From Dromaius novaehollandiae (Eukaryota; Chordata; Aves; Casuariiformes; Dromaiidae): a DNA stretch of 64,000 bases. Each line of letters opens with the position of its first letter. Positions within the stretch are counted from its first letter, which is position 1. The position numbers and the translations under genes are program-made. The notes under the pieces are model-generated. The model did not search any database, was not told the origin of the DNA, and worked only from the letters and a program-made list of their open reading frames with translations. Below are positions 22,301-35,781 of this stretch, one piece after another. Location of the stretch: NCBI RefSeq assembly GCF_036370855.1, contig NC_088098.1, positions 39,125,981 through 39,189,980 on the forward strand. The letters are read 5' to 3'.

Positions 22301-25300
22301 GCCCACCAGTTTTTTTTAATTAATATGCATAAAACAGCATCACTACATTTTGAGCTATGGATTTTTTGGTATATTCTTTATTTATAACTGTGCCAAGTAT
22401 TATTTTAATACTGTCGAGATCTTGATGTATTACATTGTGAACAAAAAATATCTGTAAAATGTTTAATAAATTAGCTCTCCTTACATAAATTAAATCTGTT
22501 AAATTTTGTAAGTTATTAATCAAATAAATATTGACTCTTAGAGGCAGCGTTTGTCTTGACTTGGGATGTGATTTTGCACTGCAGTGTTTTAGTCCAAGTT
22601 CAGAAGCCATACCGTGAGAAAATAACTGCTGTCTTGCATCTGATTTGAGTAATTTCTATTTCCAGAAAGGTTGCCATATGTCTCAGAGATAGTATGTCCC
22701 CCATTCTATGCTGACATGAGATCCTGTAAAACTTTTTGTTCACTGGATTTCAGTAAGTTGCACCTTTGTACCATGGATTATAAGTTACTGTTCACTAGTT
22801 AGATAAACCTTTCCTTTGGTTAAAGTATGCTGGCAACATGACTGATTTCTTAAGGGAGAATGGCTTTTAGGTGCATTTCAGGTGGCCAAATGTAGATGAT
22901 TAATGACATTTGAGATACTCTAAGGGTTCAACAAGTTAGCCATATGGGGCTAGTAGATGTGATGACCAAGGCATGCACTTTCTGGGTGGCACTTGGAGAG
23001 AAAGGAATACCTTGACTCTTATGGTCTGTGCTAAAGGGTAGATTGTAGTAGAAACAAGGTAAGCAGCCAAGTCAGAATTTACCAGAATACCTATAGGCAG
23101 CAGTATACGTTAATATATAAGGCCAGGACTTCAAAGCACACCTGATTTAGAGGAGGAAAAAAAAGTCTTTTTGTGCAGGTTGAGGATATAATACTGATTG
23201 AGAATTGCCACTGCTGTTGTCCCTTTCCCAGGCAATGGTTCCGGTCAGTTGGCTGCACCTCCACTGGCCATCCTTCAGCCTGCCCTGTGAAGGCCAGGAA
23301 AGCTACTTTCTCTTTTGAGAAGACTTTCTGTGGTGGAGATCACCATTTGAGATTTTCCCTCACAGCAGTCGCTGCCTTTGGGAGATATGGGTGGGCTCCT
23401 GATGACTTGAAAGCCTGTTGCTTGGTTTGTTTCATTTGGGAAGAATCCTGCACCCTTGTGACAGCATGATTAGAGTCCCCTCCCTTGTGCTTTCCATGAA
23501 CTGTCTTTACATGAAATCAAATTTTTTTGCTCTGAAACTAGCACTTACAGGCAAAAACTTGCATTTGGATTTTAGCCATCTTATGCTACTGAATGGGGAC
23601 CAGTGAGAATTGCGCCTACTGATTTCAGGTTGAATTTATTTGCAGTAACTTATAAACTTAGCCCCATATTCACATTGCCTGCATTCCTGCATACTACTGA
23701 AATACTTCTAGATGGTGAAACCAAAGTTGTTGTTTTTAGAACCAGTGTAAATTGGAGCTCCAAACAGAGACTAACTCAAGGCAGTACTCCAGCCTGGACT
23801 GAGCGCTTACTCACCAGTTGCTACTGAAAAGCTGGCAGTAACCAAGTGAAAGCGCTTCAGTGCAAGTTACTCATTTCTCTTGACAAATTTGATGTCTTTA
23901 TGGTTACAAGTTTTCTTTTTCCTTAATTTTTTCCTTTTTGTGGCTAAATTAAATAACTAGTTGAGATACAGAGTAGTTCGGAGCTGTGAGTTATTGCTGT
24001 GACTCCCTCTAGGAAATCAAAGGAAAGCCCTTGATTTTTAGTGACTTAAGTCACTTGTGATCATTTTTTCTGATCATTTTTTTTCCTAAGAATCGAAAGC
24101 TCTTGTTTATAGCAAAATGAACCATATGCTATATGCCAATTTTTGTCAGCACAAATTGCACCCACCGTCTCTGCTGATGCGGCTATTTTTAAATTGCTTA
24201 CAGTAGCTACAGCAAATAATGGGAAGCAGTTTCATCTGCTTAGGCTGTTAAGACTGCGTGCGTGTCAAGAGAATGATTTTGGCTTCTGTCTAGCAAACAG
24301 GGCGGCTCAGCATCTTACAGTGCCTCTCCTAAGAACAGCAAGTGCTTCCCTCGCCGAACAGGACTGCAAAAAGGTGATACCGTCACTGTCTTTGTGTGCC
24401 CGGCTGCTGGGGCCCCAGTACAGCCCCCGAGCTGGAGCGGCCCGAGTTGGGGAGTGCTCTGCTGTGGGGAGCCGGTGCCTGGCGAGGAGCTACATGAAGC
24501 AGCCTTCTACCTCCCGTTGCCCCCAGGCTTGTGGGCAGCCCCACAGGGAGCTCAAGTCTGACCTCAGAACTGATCTTTTTCTCTTCCCTACAACGATTTG
24601 TGAGGCAGCTGTGAACAGGCATCTTCAAGTGTTTGTGGTTGGACTGCTCATTGCTGGGTGCTGCCAGACAAGCAGAGCTTACATCTAGCGCTGATGTAGA
24701 ATATATTAATACGTGTTTTCCCTTTTCTACCTTTTTTTTCCTAAGTACCAGACTGCACATACCCATATTTTCTAATTATTAGTGCTCCAAGTTTAAGCGC
24801 TGTACTTTGTACTCTGCATTTCCTGAGATGCTCCAATTGACACTCTATTTGGTTGCTCAGAGGAAAGCTCAGGTGAAAATGTCAGAGATGAGGTCTGGGG
24901 GTGAATCCCTTTGGGGAGGAGGAGAGACCTGTTCTGGATTATTTGACTAGCCCAGGGCATCTGAAGAGAGAACTCAGCTCACATGGTTATGCTGCTGCAC
25001 ACCCCCCCATGCTTAGTTAGAAATAAAGATTGTGAAAGTTGTAGCAATATTACATGGCCGTAAGAAGGGAAGATAAATGAAATACCTTCTATTGAGCTAG
25101 ACTGCAGAATTGCTTGCAGAGATTTCTGAAATGAATGAATTTTGTATTGTGTTTCTGGTATGGAGAATATGTTGAAGTTGATGTTCTTTCAATGTAAGAG
25201 TGTGTATACGTGTATAAATGTATTTAGGTAGTCTGAATTTATTAAATTATTTTTTCATTTTATCATTATCTTTTAAATTTGAATTTAAAAGGCAGTTTCC

Positions 25301-27055
25301 TCAGTTTTGAGACACTCTGACCATCTGAGATGACTACATTTGGTCACGAAGGTCAGAATGACCAAGCCTCCAGTAGAACTTTATAAGTAGCTTTCATATA
25401 CTACTAAATGGTAGTGATTTGCAAGAACTTAACATACCAGAGAAGTGTACCCCAAAGGACCCTCAGTTTCTGTCCTGAATGTAATTTTTTGTTTTAGGTA
25501 GTGCATACCTTAATGCTGAAAATGATAGTAGTATCCTAGCTGGAATAAAAGCTTGTGATGACTCACTGCTTAACTATATCAATTGATTTTGAGTTGTTCT
25601 AGAAGTTGTATCTCAACTTTTTTTTTCCTGTTAATAGCCCTCCTCCCCCTTTTTAAGAAGTCTTATTTTCAGCTGCTTGTTTATTTTTTTAGTCCTAGGA
25701 CAGATTCATTAGTTGGAAGCCAGTCAGAGGGCTAGGCATGAGCCTTTGGATTGGGTGGAAGAGTGGGAGGTGAAGGAAGTTGTCCTGACAAGTGTGAAGT
25801 TGGCAAAAAAGAAAAGTACCTCTGTGAGATCATCAGCAGTACAATGTGCTCTTGCTTGCTGTTGCCCTCTCCCACCCCAACCGTGTGCTGGATCTCAGTT
25901 ACTGTTCCTGTTTTAAGCTGTTGGCTTTTTTCCCCTCAGTGTGAACTGTACAAGCTCGACTCACATTTTGGTCGGTCTGTCTGTCCTTCCTGATACCCAC
26001 ATTGTTCTTTAATGACCCATACAAAATGCTCTTTGTGTATTATTTTGACTCATACATATTTTTCTAATCAGGCTTTTGGCTTGCAGCACTTCACTACCTC
26101 AGACTGTGGTAGTGGAAGTTCTTTGAAACTCAGCCTGAAACTGCTTTCACATAGTTGATTGCTCCTTTTACTGTAGCATTCCCAGTCTTGAAAGTATCTC
26201 CATGAATTCACTCTGTGAATGTTTTTTTCCCCAAAGGTATCAGGCTGCTTCTGAACCCAGACAGTGTTTCAAATCTCACCTTTTTGTTTAGCTAACTTCT
26301 ATTGGGTAAGAAAGATTGGTGCAGAAACTAAACCTCCAACCTCCACCCCCAAATCACCCAGGTCTTAACAGCTGGCCTGAGCTCCTTTCTCCTCACCTAT
26401 GCTTGCCTTTCCTGACAACTGAGCCCCAAAATCCTTGCAAGGCAGTAGCGTGTCTGCTACTGAAAGGGCTGAAGAGAGTCTCCTGTGGTAGCCTGTTAGG
26501 TGCTGGAGCGCAGGCTCAGGAATTAAAGTCACATTATCTACTGGAACATTCAAAGCATAATTTTATTCTGCTCTGAGTTGTTAATTATACCTATTTTTGT
26601 CAGTGTGGAGGTAAAGTCTTCCACTGAAACAGCTGAAATCCTCTAGAGCCTTCAAAAAAACAAAAAAACAAAAACACACAACTCTGTTACAACACTGCTG
26701 AAAAAAAAGCTCAAAAGCATGTCTTAAAACTGAGTCAGTTGCTGAGCAGGGATGGTATTAGTCTGCAGTTGTCTTGACAAAGGATTTCTGTTTGCTAAGT
26801 CCTGTGTATAGCATAAACCTCAACACCTAGACCAATGCAATCCAACAAAAAATTATGGTCAGAGGGGTTTACTGATAGTCATGCTGGGTTCAATATGTAC
26901 AGAGCTTTTGGTGAAGTGCTATACTGAATCTGTATCATTTTATCTCCACCACCACCCATAACACCCCAGGACCCTCCTTCTGTCTCAGCATGCATTTGAA
27001 TCTAGTCCACATCTCATCTCTTTATTATATTTGAGAAAGCATGTAACTTCTTTTT
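22301..27055. other. Spacer between convergent ZDHHC17 and CSRP2
   Basis: No splice-flanked exon, RNA gene or intact mobile element is recognised. A G/C-richer patch at about 24,380-24,560 opens frames on both strands (181 and 127 codons) that match nothing I know and overlap antisense, so they are left as chance. Simple A/C-rich sequence lies at 26,650-26,685. Confidence 0.6.
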
Positions 27056-27300
27056 AGGATACAATCAACAAGTAAAGCTTTATTGAATAGATATACAGTA
27101 TTAAAAGTGTTAAAATGTGGCAAATAAAGCAAGGGGAGGAGGAAAGTAGTAGGGTTTTTTTTTTTTAATGTTTGCTAAAATTTTGGCCCAAGTACTATAG
27201 TAAGCTAGTATCCATTTCACAGTAGTTAGTAAGATTTAGGAAACTGTTTTCTTGCAGAAGAGTCTCAGAAGAGCCATAACAGGTTTTGAGTTGTGCTCCC
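27056..27300 (-). other. CSRP2: CSRP2 3' UTR
   Basis: About 240 non-coding bases between the stop and the poly(A) signal at 27084-27079, a length in keeping with the short CSRP2 mRNA. A 12-14 base A-run (plus-strand T-run near 27,155) lies within it. Confidence 0.65.
27079..27084 (-). terminator. CSRP2: Poly(A) signal of CSRP2
   Basis: The minus strand reads AATAAA about 217 bases beyond the stop codon. A second AATAAA at 27026-27021 is a possible backup. Confidence 0.65.
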
Positions 27301-27377
27301 TCACTGAGCATGAACAAGGGCACCTGCTCCTTGACCATATCCGAATCCTTTAGGGCCAAAGTTCTTCGCATAACAAC
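27301..27377 (-). CDS. CSRP2: CSRP2 exon 6: end of LIM2, C-terminus and stop
   Basis: After TTTCTTGCAG the exon completes Gly, then 24 codons run [16 protein letters not shown] to ALVHAQ, with TGA at 27303-27301. It supplies the last zinc ligand C171 and the second glycine-rich repeat. Confidence 0.96.
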
Positions 27378-30300
27378 CTGCAAGAAAGATGAACTTGTAG
27401 TAGCTGAGGCTTTAGACTTGAGAGCAGCATTTTCCAGACTAAGCCACTCAACTTCGCTTTAGGCATCGGATCATCAGAATCCAAAGAAATGCTCAAAAAC
27501 AAGCATTTAAGTTGTGCAACTGCCATACCTAAACTTAATGCACCATGTCTGTTCTTTCGACAGTTTCTAACCTACTTTGCTCAGTGTAAGCAATTCATAG
27601 ATCAGTCTCAGGACTGGATATCCCTGAAGACATGCTGTCATCAAATCATTGTGTGGATCACCTTCACATCCATGATATCATGCAAGGCAAGGCAGGATGA
27701 TTGCTAATTAATCTCCTGCATTGCAGTTTGCTCTCCGACCCACTCAAAGGGCATAGAATACTGTTATATAATTCGGTATGTAAAGTTTTATTTGCAGGAG
27801 ACAAACTACATCAATAGCTTCAGTACTATTTCATTTCTCAGTGTTGTTGCCAGGATTTATAGAGTATTTCTATCTTGACAGGAGCTGAAAAGTCTCCTTG
27901 TACCAGGAAGAAATTCAACATCTGGCCTTATAACACACATCCACACACACAAACACCCCCCCCCCACACACACACACCTTAAACCATAAGCAATTGATCA
28001 TTTCTTTCCTCACCTTTACAATAGATTTCTCCTTCTTTTTCAGTTAGGGTTGTAGATTCTAGGCTCTTTCCACACTTGGCACATCGGAAGCAGTTTTTGT
28101 GCCAAGGCTAAGGAAAAACAAAAGAGTTTAAGTACACAGAATCCCTAAGTTTGTTCAAAAAAAGTTAACTAGAGATGCCTGCATCAGTATAGATGACTGA
28201 TGCAATGAAAACTAATCAAAGTGTGCCAGTAACAGGTTAGAGCTGTATTTTTTGAGATGGCACACAGCTCTGAATTCCAGGCAGCATCCTGTTCAGGAAG
28301 TATTTTGAGAGGTTTGGATTTGCTCTAATAAATTTAGAGCAGATCTCAGCTAACAGTAGTCAGTCAGTCACCTCTACATGGTATTTTCAAACATGAAACC
28401 TTCATGAAACCTGGTGTTTTCTGCCGAAACCTTCAGCCCATTTCATAAGCTGTTCACTACAAGATTGTTCCCTCTTCTGGGGAGAGTGCTCCTGTAATTT
28501 GATTGACAATATTGAAGCTTCATCTCTGAAATCCAAGGTGAGCACTACTCTTCACCTGGTGCTTCCATTTCAGGTGTTCTTCCTTTGAAGAAGTTGAAGA
28601 CTAGATTGATGTGACTATTTCCAGTGTTGAGAAATGCCATTTTAAGGTAACTACACCACAGTTTGTTCCCTGCTGCCTTCTGGATAGCATACTTCTAGCA
28701 AAGCCAAGTAACATGTGTCATTCACTTTAAAGTCCATTTAGCAGTTAAAAAGGCACACTTCCTTACCTTTCCAGCACCTATTACTTTCTCAGCTGCATAA
28801 ACAGAATCACCACATCTAGAGCATTTCTCTGCACCTCCAAATTTCTGAGCAAATTTCGAAGTATTTGGATTTGTTGTCGGTCGGTGGGGAGAGGGTGTGC
28901 TGAAAGAAACAAGACATTTATGTTTTTTTACTGTTTTAATAAGAGATCTCTTGCTCTCCTTAACAACATGAATGATGCAGCATCTAGCACAGTACAGGGA
29001 AAAAAAAAAAAAAAAAAAAAAAAGAAAGCTCCTTTTCAAAAACTGGAGAGATTGTTACCAGTTAGGCTATCTGATTATACTTGGTAAGAACAGAGGAAGA
29101 AAAGGCCATGCTTCAAAGGATAATGACTACTGAAAAAAAGTTACTTTTCCTGAGAGGCCTTCTTCTTTCCACCTTCTAAAGAAGTGAATTCCAAGACATA
29201 TATGAAGACATTGGATTTATCAGACAATAAGTTAAAGATAATTGTGTTGAACTCCTCTTAGCTGCTCATACCTAGAGCTTGAACTGATCACTGAACCTAA
29301 TGGATTGAACTATTTGTCATTTCCAGACATGTTCTGGCTGGAGAGCATGTCACAGAAAAGTCAAGCAATAATCTGGGAACTTGCACAAAGCAAGTTTGAG
29401 GCATACCTCAACTTCTTTTTTAGATACTTTGCTTTACAGACAGAACTTAATCAGACTAGGAATGTTTGCTATTTAATAGGCCATTAATTTTTGACTATAA
29501 CTGAGCACAAATGGTTCTTCATTTACCAGTTACACATTCATTCTTCCTGTAGCCTCAGCTTCTCAACTCTTTGAATCTACCCTTGCCAGAGCCTGTTGAA
29601 CAGCTACCATTCACATCTTATTTAGGAGAGCATCCTAAGAACGACACTCACTTTTGCATCCTGTGGACTTCTGCAGAACCATCAGCAGTTTAATAATCCA
29701 GTCCTGCTGTGACTTGGTTCTGGCATCCTCAGCTGCAGTAACTCCTACTCATGCAGTGCCTACTCACATACTTAAAAGCAGAAGTTTTGCGCACTTTTAA
29801 GTTATAGTCTCTGCCTCTTGTTACACTGGGGTCTTTTGGAGTGTTTGCTTTCCAGACAACATGAATTTGATGAAATTCTGCCTGAAAAACTCCTATGAAA
29901 ACTGTAGTGAAGGAACAGGGCCACACACATCCCCAGCTCAGTTAACTTACCTCTCAGGCTTAATACCCAGTCTCTCTCCCCTGTCCATGTTCAGTGTGCC
30001 TGCCCCTTGGCCGTATCCATAACCTTTTGGGCCATACTTTTTTCCATAGCAAGATTTGCAATAAACTTCAGCATCATGAATTGCTACAGTTGTGCTGTCC
30101 AAGTTTTTCCGGCAGACCACTGGAGGGAGAAAGAGGGAGGCGGGGGGACAAGTTAAATTGCCTTGAGGACTCATCTCCATCAGCACATGTTGTAAACCAA
30201 AATATCAAGCGAGAAACTATGTTACCATAATTCTTCCCATTAGGTTCTAGGACTGCTAAAGAGTAGAGGGGGCAGGGTTTTTGGTTTTCTTTTTTCTTTC

Positions 30301-32288
30301 CCCCCCCCCCCCCCCATTACTGAATTATGCTTATCCCTATAAAGGGGCTCTATTCCCTCCCACCTTTTTTTCCATGAGCATGACATTTAGAGCCTGGAAA
30401 CTTGCTGCAGCTTGATGAATGCAACTGCTCAGAAAACGCAGATAATGCAGTCAGCAGTTTCCCTTGACTGTTGCCATAGTTTGAAGCAAAAGTTTCAGCA
30501 CAGAAGAGTCCCTATCCCGCACTTCTGGCTGGGGTAGGGCAGGAACAAGGAAAACCCCAAAGTCTTTTTTTCCTCTGCTGGTTTTGGGCAAAGTTAGTAC
30601 TGTTTCACAGCTATACCAGCGGGGCCTTGCTCACGTGGCATTCATAAATTGTCCTTGAGTACAGCATAGGCATCCCACTCAAGGTTAGAGCAGCAAGAAC
30701 TATTTCCTGTTTTTTTGAAGCTTCTTTCAAAGTTGAGGTGCTTTTTCAGTCTGCAACAGCATTCTGCCTGTAACAAAGAACCTGTACTGAATATCCAATT
30801 GCACCACTTGTAGATTTTTAGTATTAAAAAAAAAAAAAAAAACCTTACAGTCTTCAAAATACAGAGACCTCTACTTATTGCATTCATTAGCTCCAAACTT
30901 TTTTATAAGACAGATACCCAATAAGTAATCCAACTAATGCATGTTCGTTAAGTCTACAGACTTTAACCCCCACAGAACTATGCACTAAGCAAAAGCAAAT
31001 ACCGAGTCAAACATAGTAGAGCCATTGTTTGACTATAAGTTCCAGGTTTCTTTTAATAGAAACTCCCATAAAATGCTGAATATAAGGCAGCTGGGGCACC
31101 TTTTCTTTTTTTAAAAACGACTGCTGTAGAGCTAAGGAAAAGGAACATAGGTGCACCTAGACTCACATGCCATTGCAGTTTGCTGATGTTATACTGCAGA
31201 TTAATAGCAAACTGGTTTCTAGTTGCAGCTATGGTTTATATAAAAGCTGAATGCTAGTCCTGTCTGTAGATATTAAATGCAAGCAAGTAAGAAAACAATA
31301 TTTCATGTTTGTAATAAGGTAAGATTCTTTTATTTTGTCAGGCAGGCTGTTTGTTTACAAAGTACTAGCCTAGAATTTATAAAGTGACCCTTTGTTTCTT
31401 TCATCTAATCAAAAACCTTTTCAGCAGAAAAAGCTATTTTCAATGCTTCAATAGATTTGTTGGTTGGACTGGAAAATAATGCTTTGGACTCCTTTCATCT
31501 GAAATAAACCACAGGCCCCTGTGCCAAGAAAGTCTAGGCTTTTGGCTGTACTAAAATATTGACAATTCAACTGTGCTACAAGCATGCTAGTGTCCCAGGC
31601 TGCATGGGAGCAGATTAAACATTCCTTCAGGGAAAGGGTTTTATAACTCTTCCATCAGCCTTAGATGCACTGAGACTTCAGGCAGAAGTTGATTTGAACT
31701 TGGTGCATCAGTGCAAACTGGGCTCTGTCACTGGATTTTCTCCTCTACATGAGCAATACTCAAGCTCGGTTTCCATCCTAAAGTACCTGCCTCACCTATA
31801 TGGAGGACAGGACCAGGATGGGGTGAAGGGAGGAGAAAGGGAAGAAGAGAAACGGTGAGGGGGATAGGGGGGAAGAAAAGCCACATTCTACTTAGTAGCG
31901 GCGTTTCTCAGCTGTCCCACACTGAACAGGCAGGATAACACTTGTTCAGGTATACACGGCACCAACAGGCCTAGGAAGCATGAAGCGAAACGCAAGTCAA
32001 GCCTGACAGGTGGTGGACAGAGTTGTCACTGCTGTCCCTACGCGTCACAGGTCCTCACTGAGCATTGGATTTGGAGCCCTGGAAATTGTCTGTGGAAGAG
32101 CACCTTGCCATGGAGACTCCTGCACTACCGCAGACGAGGTTTTGATGCCACGCAGCGAAAGCACAAGAGTACTTACTGCAGAGGAAGCAGCACCTGTGGA
32201 AGCTTCTCCCATCACACTGCACCTCCTCAGCATGGTAGACAGTCCGGCCACAGGCACCGCACTTGTTTCCACCTCCCCAGTTCGGCAT
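27301..32288 (-). CDS. CSRP2: CSRP2 (CRP2/SmLIM) double LIM-domain protein, complete coding region in five exons
   Basis: This encodes a cysteine- and glycine-rich protein with two zinc-binding LIM domains that bridges actin-associated partners (zyxin, alpha-actinin) and acts as a cofactor for smooth-muscle transcription (family knowledge). Coding exons in transcript order: 32288-32177, 30119-29951, 28899-28767, 28107-28014 and 27377-27301; together 585 bases, 194 residues plus TGA. LIM1 ligands are C10, C13, H31, C34, C37, C40, C58 and C61. A basic KKYGPK stretch (residues 64-69) and a glycine-rich GYGYGQGAG follow. LIM2 ligands are C120, C123, H141, C144, C147, C150, C168 and C171, then a second glycine-rich repeat and the ending ALVHAQ. 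The spacing is exact for the CRP family. CSRP1 and CSRP3 differ in the linker. The start has A at -3 and lies just after an acceptor. Confidence 0.97.
27378..28013 (-). other. CSRP2: CSRP2 intron 5
   Basis: 636 bp, GTGAGG ... TTTCTTGCAG. It contains a CA/C-rich simple repeat at about 27,930-27,977. Confidence 0.85.
28014..28107 (-). CDS. CSRP2: CSRP2 exon 5: core of LIM2
   Basis: After TTTTTCCTTAG, 31 codons run [19 protein letters not shown] to EGEIYCK plus G. Ligands H141, C144, C147, C150 and C168 are all present. The donor is GTGAGG. No long open frame marks this exon; it is recognised from splice sites and the LIM spacing. Confidence 0.96.
28108..28766 (-). other. CSRP2: CSRP2 intron 4
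   Basis: 659 bp, GTAAGG ... TTTTCCTTAG. Nothing else recognised. Confidence 0.85.
28767..28899 (-). CDS. CSRP2: CSRP2 exon 4: linker and start of LIM2
   Basis: After TTTCTTTCAG the exon completes Ser, then 44 codons run [19 protein letters not shown] to KVIGAGK. It contains LIM2 ligands C120 and C123. The donor is GTAAGG. Confidence 0.96.
28900..29950 (-). other. CSRP2: CSRP2 intron 3
   Basis: 1,051 bp, GTAAGT ... TTTCTTTCAG. It contains an A-run of about 24 at 29,000-29,023 (plus strand). Confidence 0.85.
29951..30119 (-). CDS. CSRP2: CSRP2 exon 3: rest of LIM1 and glycine-rich region
   Basis: After CTCCCTCCAG the exon completes Met, then 55 codons run from [13 protein letters not shown] to GERLGIKPE plus AG of a Ser. 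It holds ligands C40, C58 and C61, the KKYGPK basic motif and GYGYGQGAG. The donor is GTAAGT. Confidence 0.96.
30120..32176 (-). other. CSRP2: CSRP2 intron 2
   Basis: 2,057 bp, GTAAGT ... CTCCCTCCAG. It contains a C16 run near 30,300-30,316 and an A-run near 30,826-30,842. No exon-like segment is seen. Confidence 0.85.
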
Positions 32289-32295
32289 GCTGCCC
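32177..32295 (-). CDS. CSRP2: CSRP2 exon 2: start codon and first half of LIM1
   Basis: The minus-strand acceptor CTCAGTCTGCAG ends at 32296, followed by seven untranslated bases and ATG at 32288-32286. Thirty-seven codons, [20 protein letters not shown] to HRCCFLC, plus A of the next Met precede the donor GTAAGT (32176-32171). It contains LIM1 zinc ligands C10, C13, H31, C34 and C37. Confidence 0.95.
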
Positions 32296-35200
32296 CTGCA
32301 GACTGAGCCAGGCTGGAAGGGAAGGAGTTTGTTAAACCACAGCTCTGCTCACGGTTTTAGGTTAAAGAATTAGTGTTACAGGCTCCTTTAAACAAGCTCT
32401 GCTGAGTTCCGCTATCAGACTACAAATTCATGATTTTTTTTCCAACTATTTAAAAATTTGACCTTCTATTATATGAGAAGTTTATCTGATCAGAGCATCT
32501 TCTCAGCCCATTAGATCCCAGGCCAGGCCTACAGGCTTCAGCAGACCCTCTGTGGCTATGTGCAAAAGCAGACAGACTTCCAAGGGGAAGAGGGGTCACT
32601 GCTGCTTAACAACAAGAGAAACAAAGATATGGTCTTCACCAGCCATGTCTTCCCGTCCCCGTTCAGGATTTTGAAAGTTACATAAATTGGATATGCACAA
32701 ATTACAGTTCCATGCACAAGGGCTTTACTGTACCTTGAGCAATCCTCCCCCCCGCCCCGATGGATATAATTTCAGTTTCTATGCTTCATTAACTCGGGGC
32801 CTCTCGGCTGATGGAAGCGCACCAATTGTGCCAACAATGGCATTTTGTTTTACTGCCGGGCCTATCACTCGGAGCACAGCACAAGCCAGAGCGCACCTCA
32901 CCGGAGGGCCATTTATTAGGGCTGCAGGGATATTCTGAACTCCTTCGAGAGCATGCCTACATAGCAGGGAAGTTAATGGGGATTAGTCCCCCAGCACCCT
33001 GTTGCTGTTACATGAACTATGCCTTTGCCAGAGAGGTACAGGAACTGCACCCAGCTACTCCAGGGACTGCTGCTGCTTTGGAAGAAAGTAAAACCATCTC
33101 AGGCATCACTTGCAGCAGACACACTGTAGGCTAGTAAGGAAGGACAGGCACCAGTGCTGATCACATCTAACCACAGTTGTAGGAACAGCCTCCTACGTTA
33201 AGCCAGGAGCAGCAATGGTCTCAGCAATGGTCTCACCTGAACCTGACCTTCCCCCTCCCTGTCTTCAACTCACAACACTTGTTTAATGCAAGTCTGCTCC
33301 CTTTCGATTCATCACCAGTAGATGACCATTCATAAATGCCTGGGCCGACAAAACTAGGGAGAGGGTTAAAGACTGAGTTGAGCTTTCAGGCCTCATCCCT
33401 CCCCCTGCTCCTGCTCCTCCCTGGCCCCTGTTTCAGGTAGCATTCTGGGACAAGGACCACCAGCTGGCCAGCTGGATGCCCAGCGGGCACCTACTGTAAT
33501 GCTCCTGCGTCACCTGCACTGTTCCCCCAAATGCTGCTGGCTCCCCAGCATCACAGCAGTGTTATGGTACGGGTCAGGCAGTGGGCAGGGAAGGAGGGAT
33601 TTCACAGCAGCAGCCCACTTCCACCCGTGCCACTCACCTTCGGTTATTTTTAGAGGTTCTCCTATGTCCACAGAGAGGGGCAAGGGACATGGGACAGCAC
33701 CCACATGAAAAGCCTGCACCCTTGATTCAGCTTTGCCTTTCATCTCTCTTAGCCTGAAGCCAAGGGCTAAGAGTCTTTTAAGCTGTCTCTCTAGCCAAGA
33801 GAGGAGCTGGAAACTCCTGCACCACACAGCCTCCTGTTTGGTAGAGGGAAGCAGCTCGTTTCACCATCCTCTTTCTCCAAGAGCTCTCACCAACATCTTG
33901 GACATGCAGAGCCAAGAGGACGACCGTGGTGCAGAGCAAGGCGCCCTGTGAGCACCACGGCTGCTGCACCTACGAGATGCGACTCACAAGGCACATCTCA
34001 GAGCGGCAGTTTTTGCTAAGCCCGAATTGAGCGGCCCATCGTACCGGCACCATTAAAGTAAGCAGCCTGCCCAGGCAACCTGACTTGCAGCTCAGCAGAG
34101 ATTTAAGCATGCAATGAGGGCAGCGTCGTTCCCGAGTAAGACATACTGCCAAGTAACTGCTAAAAGACCTTTGTCCAAGAAGGAGCAAACAGCCATTCAC
34201 AGCATGTGGGAAAATAAGATTAGTCTATTAACACGAATTGGGGCAACTTAGGTAAATTCCTAGGCAAAGGCTTAGGAAGCTTCCGCAGAGTGGCCAAGTG
34301 GTGCTGTTTACAGCACTGACACTAATTACTGAGATATTCCTTTGTTCAGTATTTCTACAGGATTAGCACCATTACTGCTCCGCGGTTTAGAACTAATGCT
34401 CTGACCAAGCTCGTAAAATTAGTTTTATGACATTTACCACTTTGTCTTTGTCATTCTTGGCACAACTGCAGAGTCTAAAAATTAAGATTCCATTTCTTTT
34501 ATTCAAGCGTTTGGCTGTGCTACCGCGCAGCAGCTGACATCAATCATGGCAAACGGCATCCTTAGTTAAGAGGAATATAGGCTGCACAAAGCTTTGGAAA
34601 AGGAATGCATTAACAGGGCCGGGGGGAGAGACTGCTTTCCATTTTTGTGCTTTCCAAAGTGTAAGTGGTCTTCTGTCCTCTTTTGCTCTCACTGTCCTCA
34701 TGTTCTTGCATGCATTTAGTTGAGTTTAAGGTATTTTTAATTATTTTATTAGCAAATGATTGTTTAGCTCCATGCATGCTAGAAGTGAAGACTTGGATGA
34801 GGTTTGCAGCTTTGCCACAGACCCCTGTGCAGTATCGGGCAGCAGGGGACACAGGTCCACCCTTCCTGCCCAAGGGTAGCACTAAGTGTTAGACTCTCCG
34901 GCAACCCCAGGCTGACTCAAGCCCTCTGATAAGCACTCCAAAAGTTCATTAAATAAAAAAGAGGAGTCGAAGTCAGTACTTCAAGGCAACCTTGGTCTCC
35001 TCCGCAAAAAGAGACCGCTATTTATTTTCCCCGTAACGTTCCCACGACAGCTCGCGCAGGAGGAACAGCAATATTTCCTCGACTATCCAACAGCAAGGGT
35101 CACCCTGAGGCAGAAGCGCCCAGAAGGCGCCGAAGGAGACGCAGACGACGACCCGAGGAAGCACAGCCCGGCGGACCCACGCGCACGCCTGCCCGCGGCC

Positions 35201-35781
35201 TGGTCCCTCAGCGCCACCCAAGAGCTCCCGGCCGTCCGGGCCTCACCGGGAGCTTCCCGCTCGGCAGACCCCGACTTCCAGCGCCGCGCCAAGCTTTCCT
35301 CGCTCCCCGCGGACGTTCCGGCTGGCTCGGGCAGGCCCTCGAGGAACCGAGGGGCAGCAACTGAACACCCGGGCGACCTCCCCGCCAGCACCGACGACAC
35401 CGAGCTTTGACCGCGGGTCTGCCGGCGGCTCCTCTCCCTCGCACCCGGGCGAGGGGGGCACCTCCACCGGGCTCGCGCCCTCCCACACGCCCGCCACCGG
35501 CCGCGGCGGGGGCGAAGACCTTTCCGACCCAAAGGGAGGTTTTAGGCACAAGAGACCCCAAACACCCCCGAGACAGACCCGGGGCGCCCCGGGCCACCCG
35601 CCCGCCCTCAGAAACACACGCGACCCCTCTCACAGCGACCAGCCGCGGCCCCCCGGGACCCCCGCGGGGCTCTTCTTTGGGGGGGGGGGGAGGGGGGAGA
35701 CCGGCACCGCGAGGCCCGTCCGACCGTCTCACCCGCCCCAAAGCGCCGCCCCGGCGCCACCTGCGCAACGCCCGCTCTCAC
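32296..35781 (-). other. CSRP2: CSRP2 intron 1 (5' end approximate)
   Basis: The acceptor at 32296 is clear. The donor end is inferred, because exon 1 is non-coding: GTGAGA at 35781-35776 and GTGAGAC at 35732-35726 are candidates inside the CpG island. First introns often hold muscle enhancers; I see no decisive site cluster here. Confidence 0.6.

Noticed and set aside
24143-24766. Opposing open frames of 181 and 127 codons between the two genes
   Set aside because: They overlap antisense in a G/C-richer patch, match no family I know and have no exon signals.
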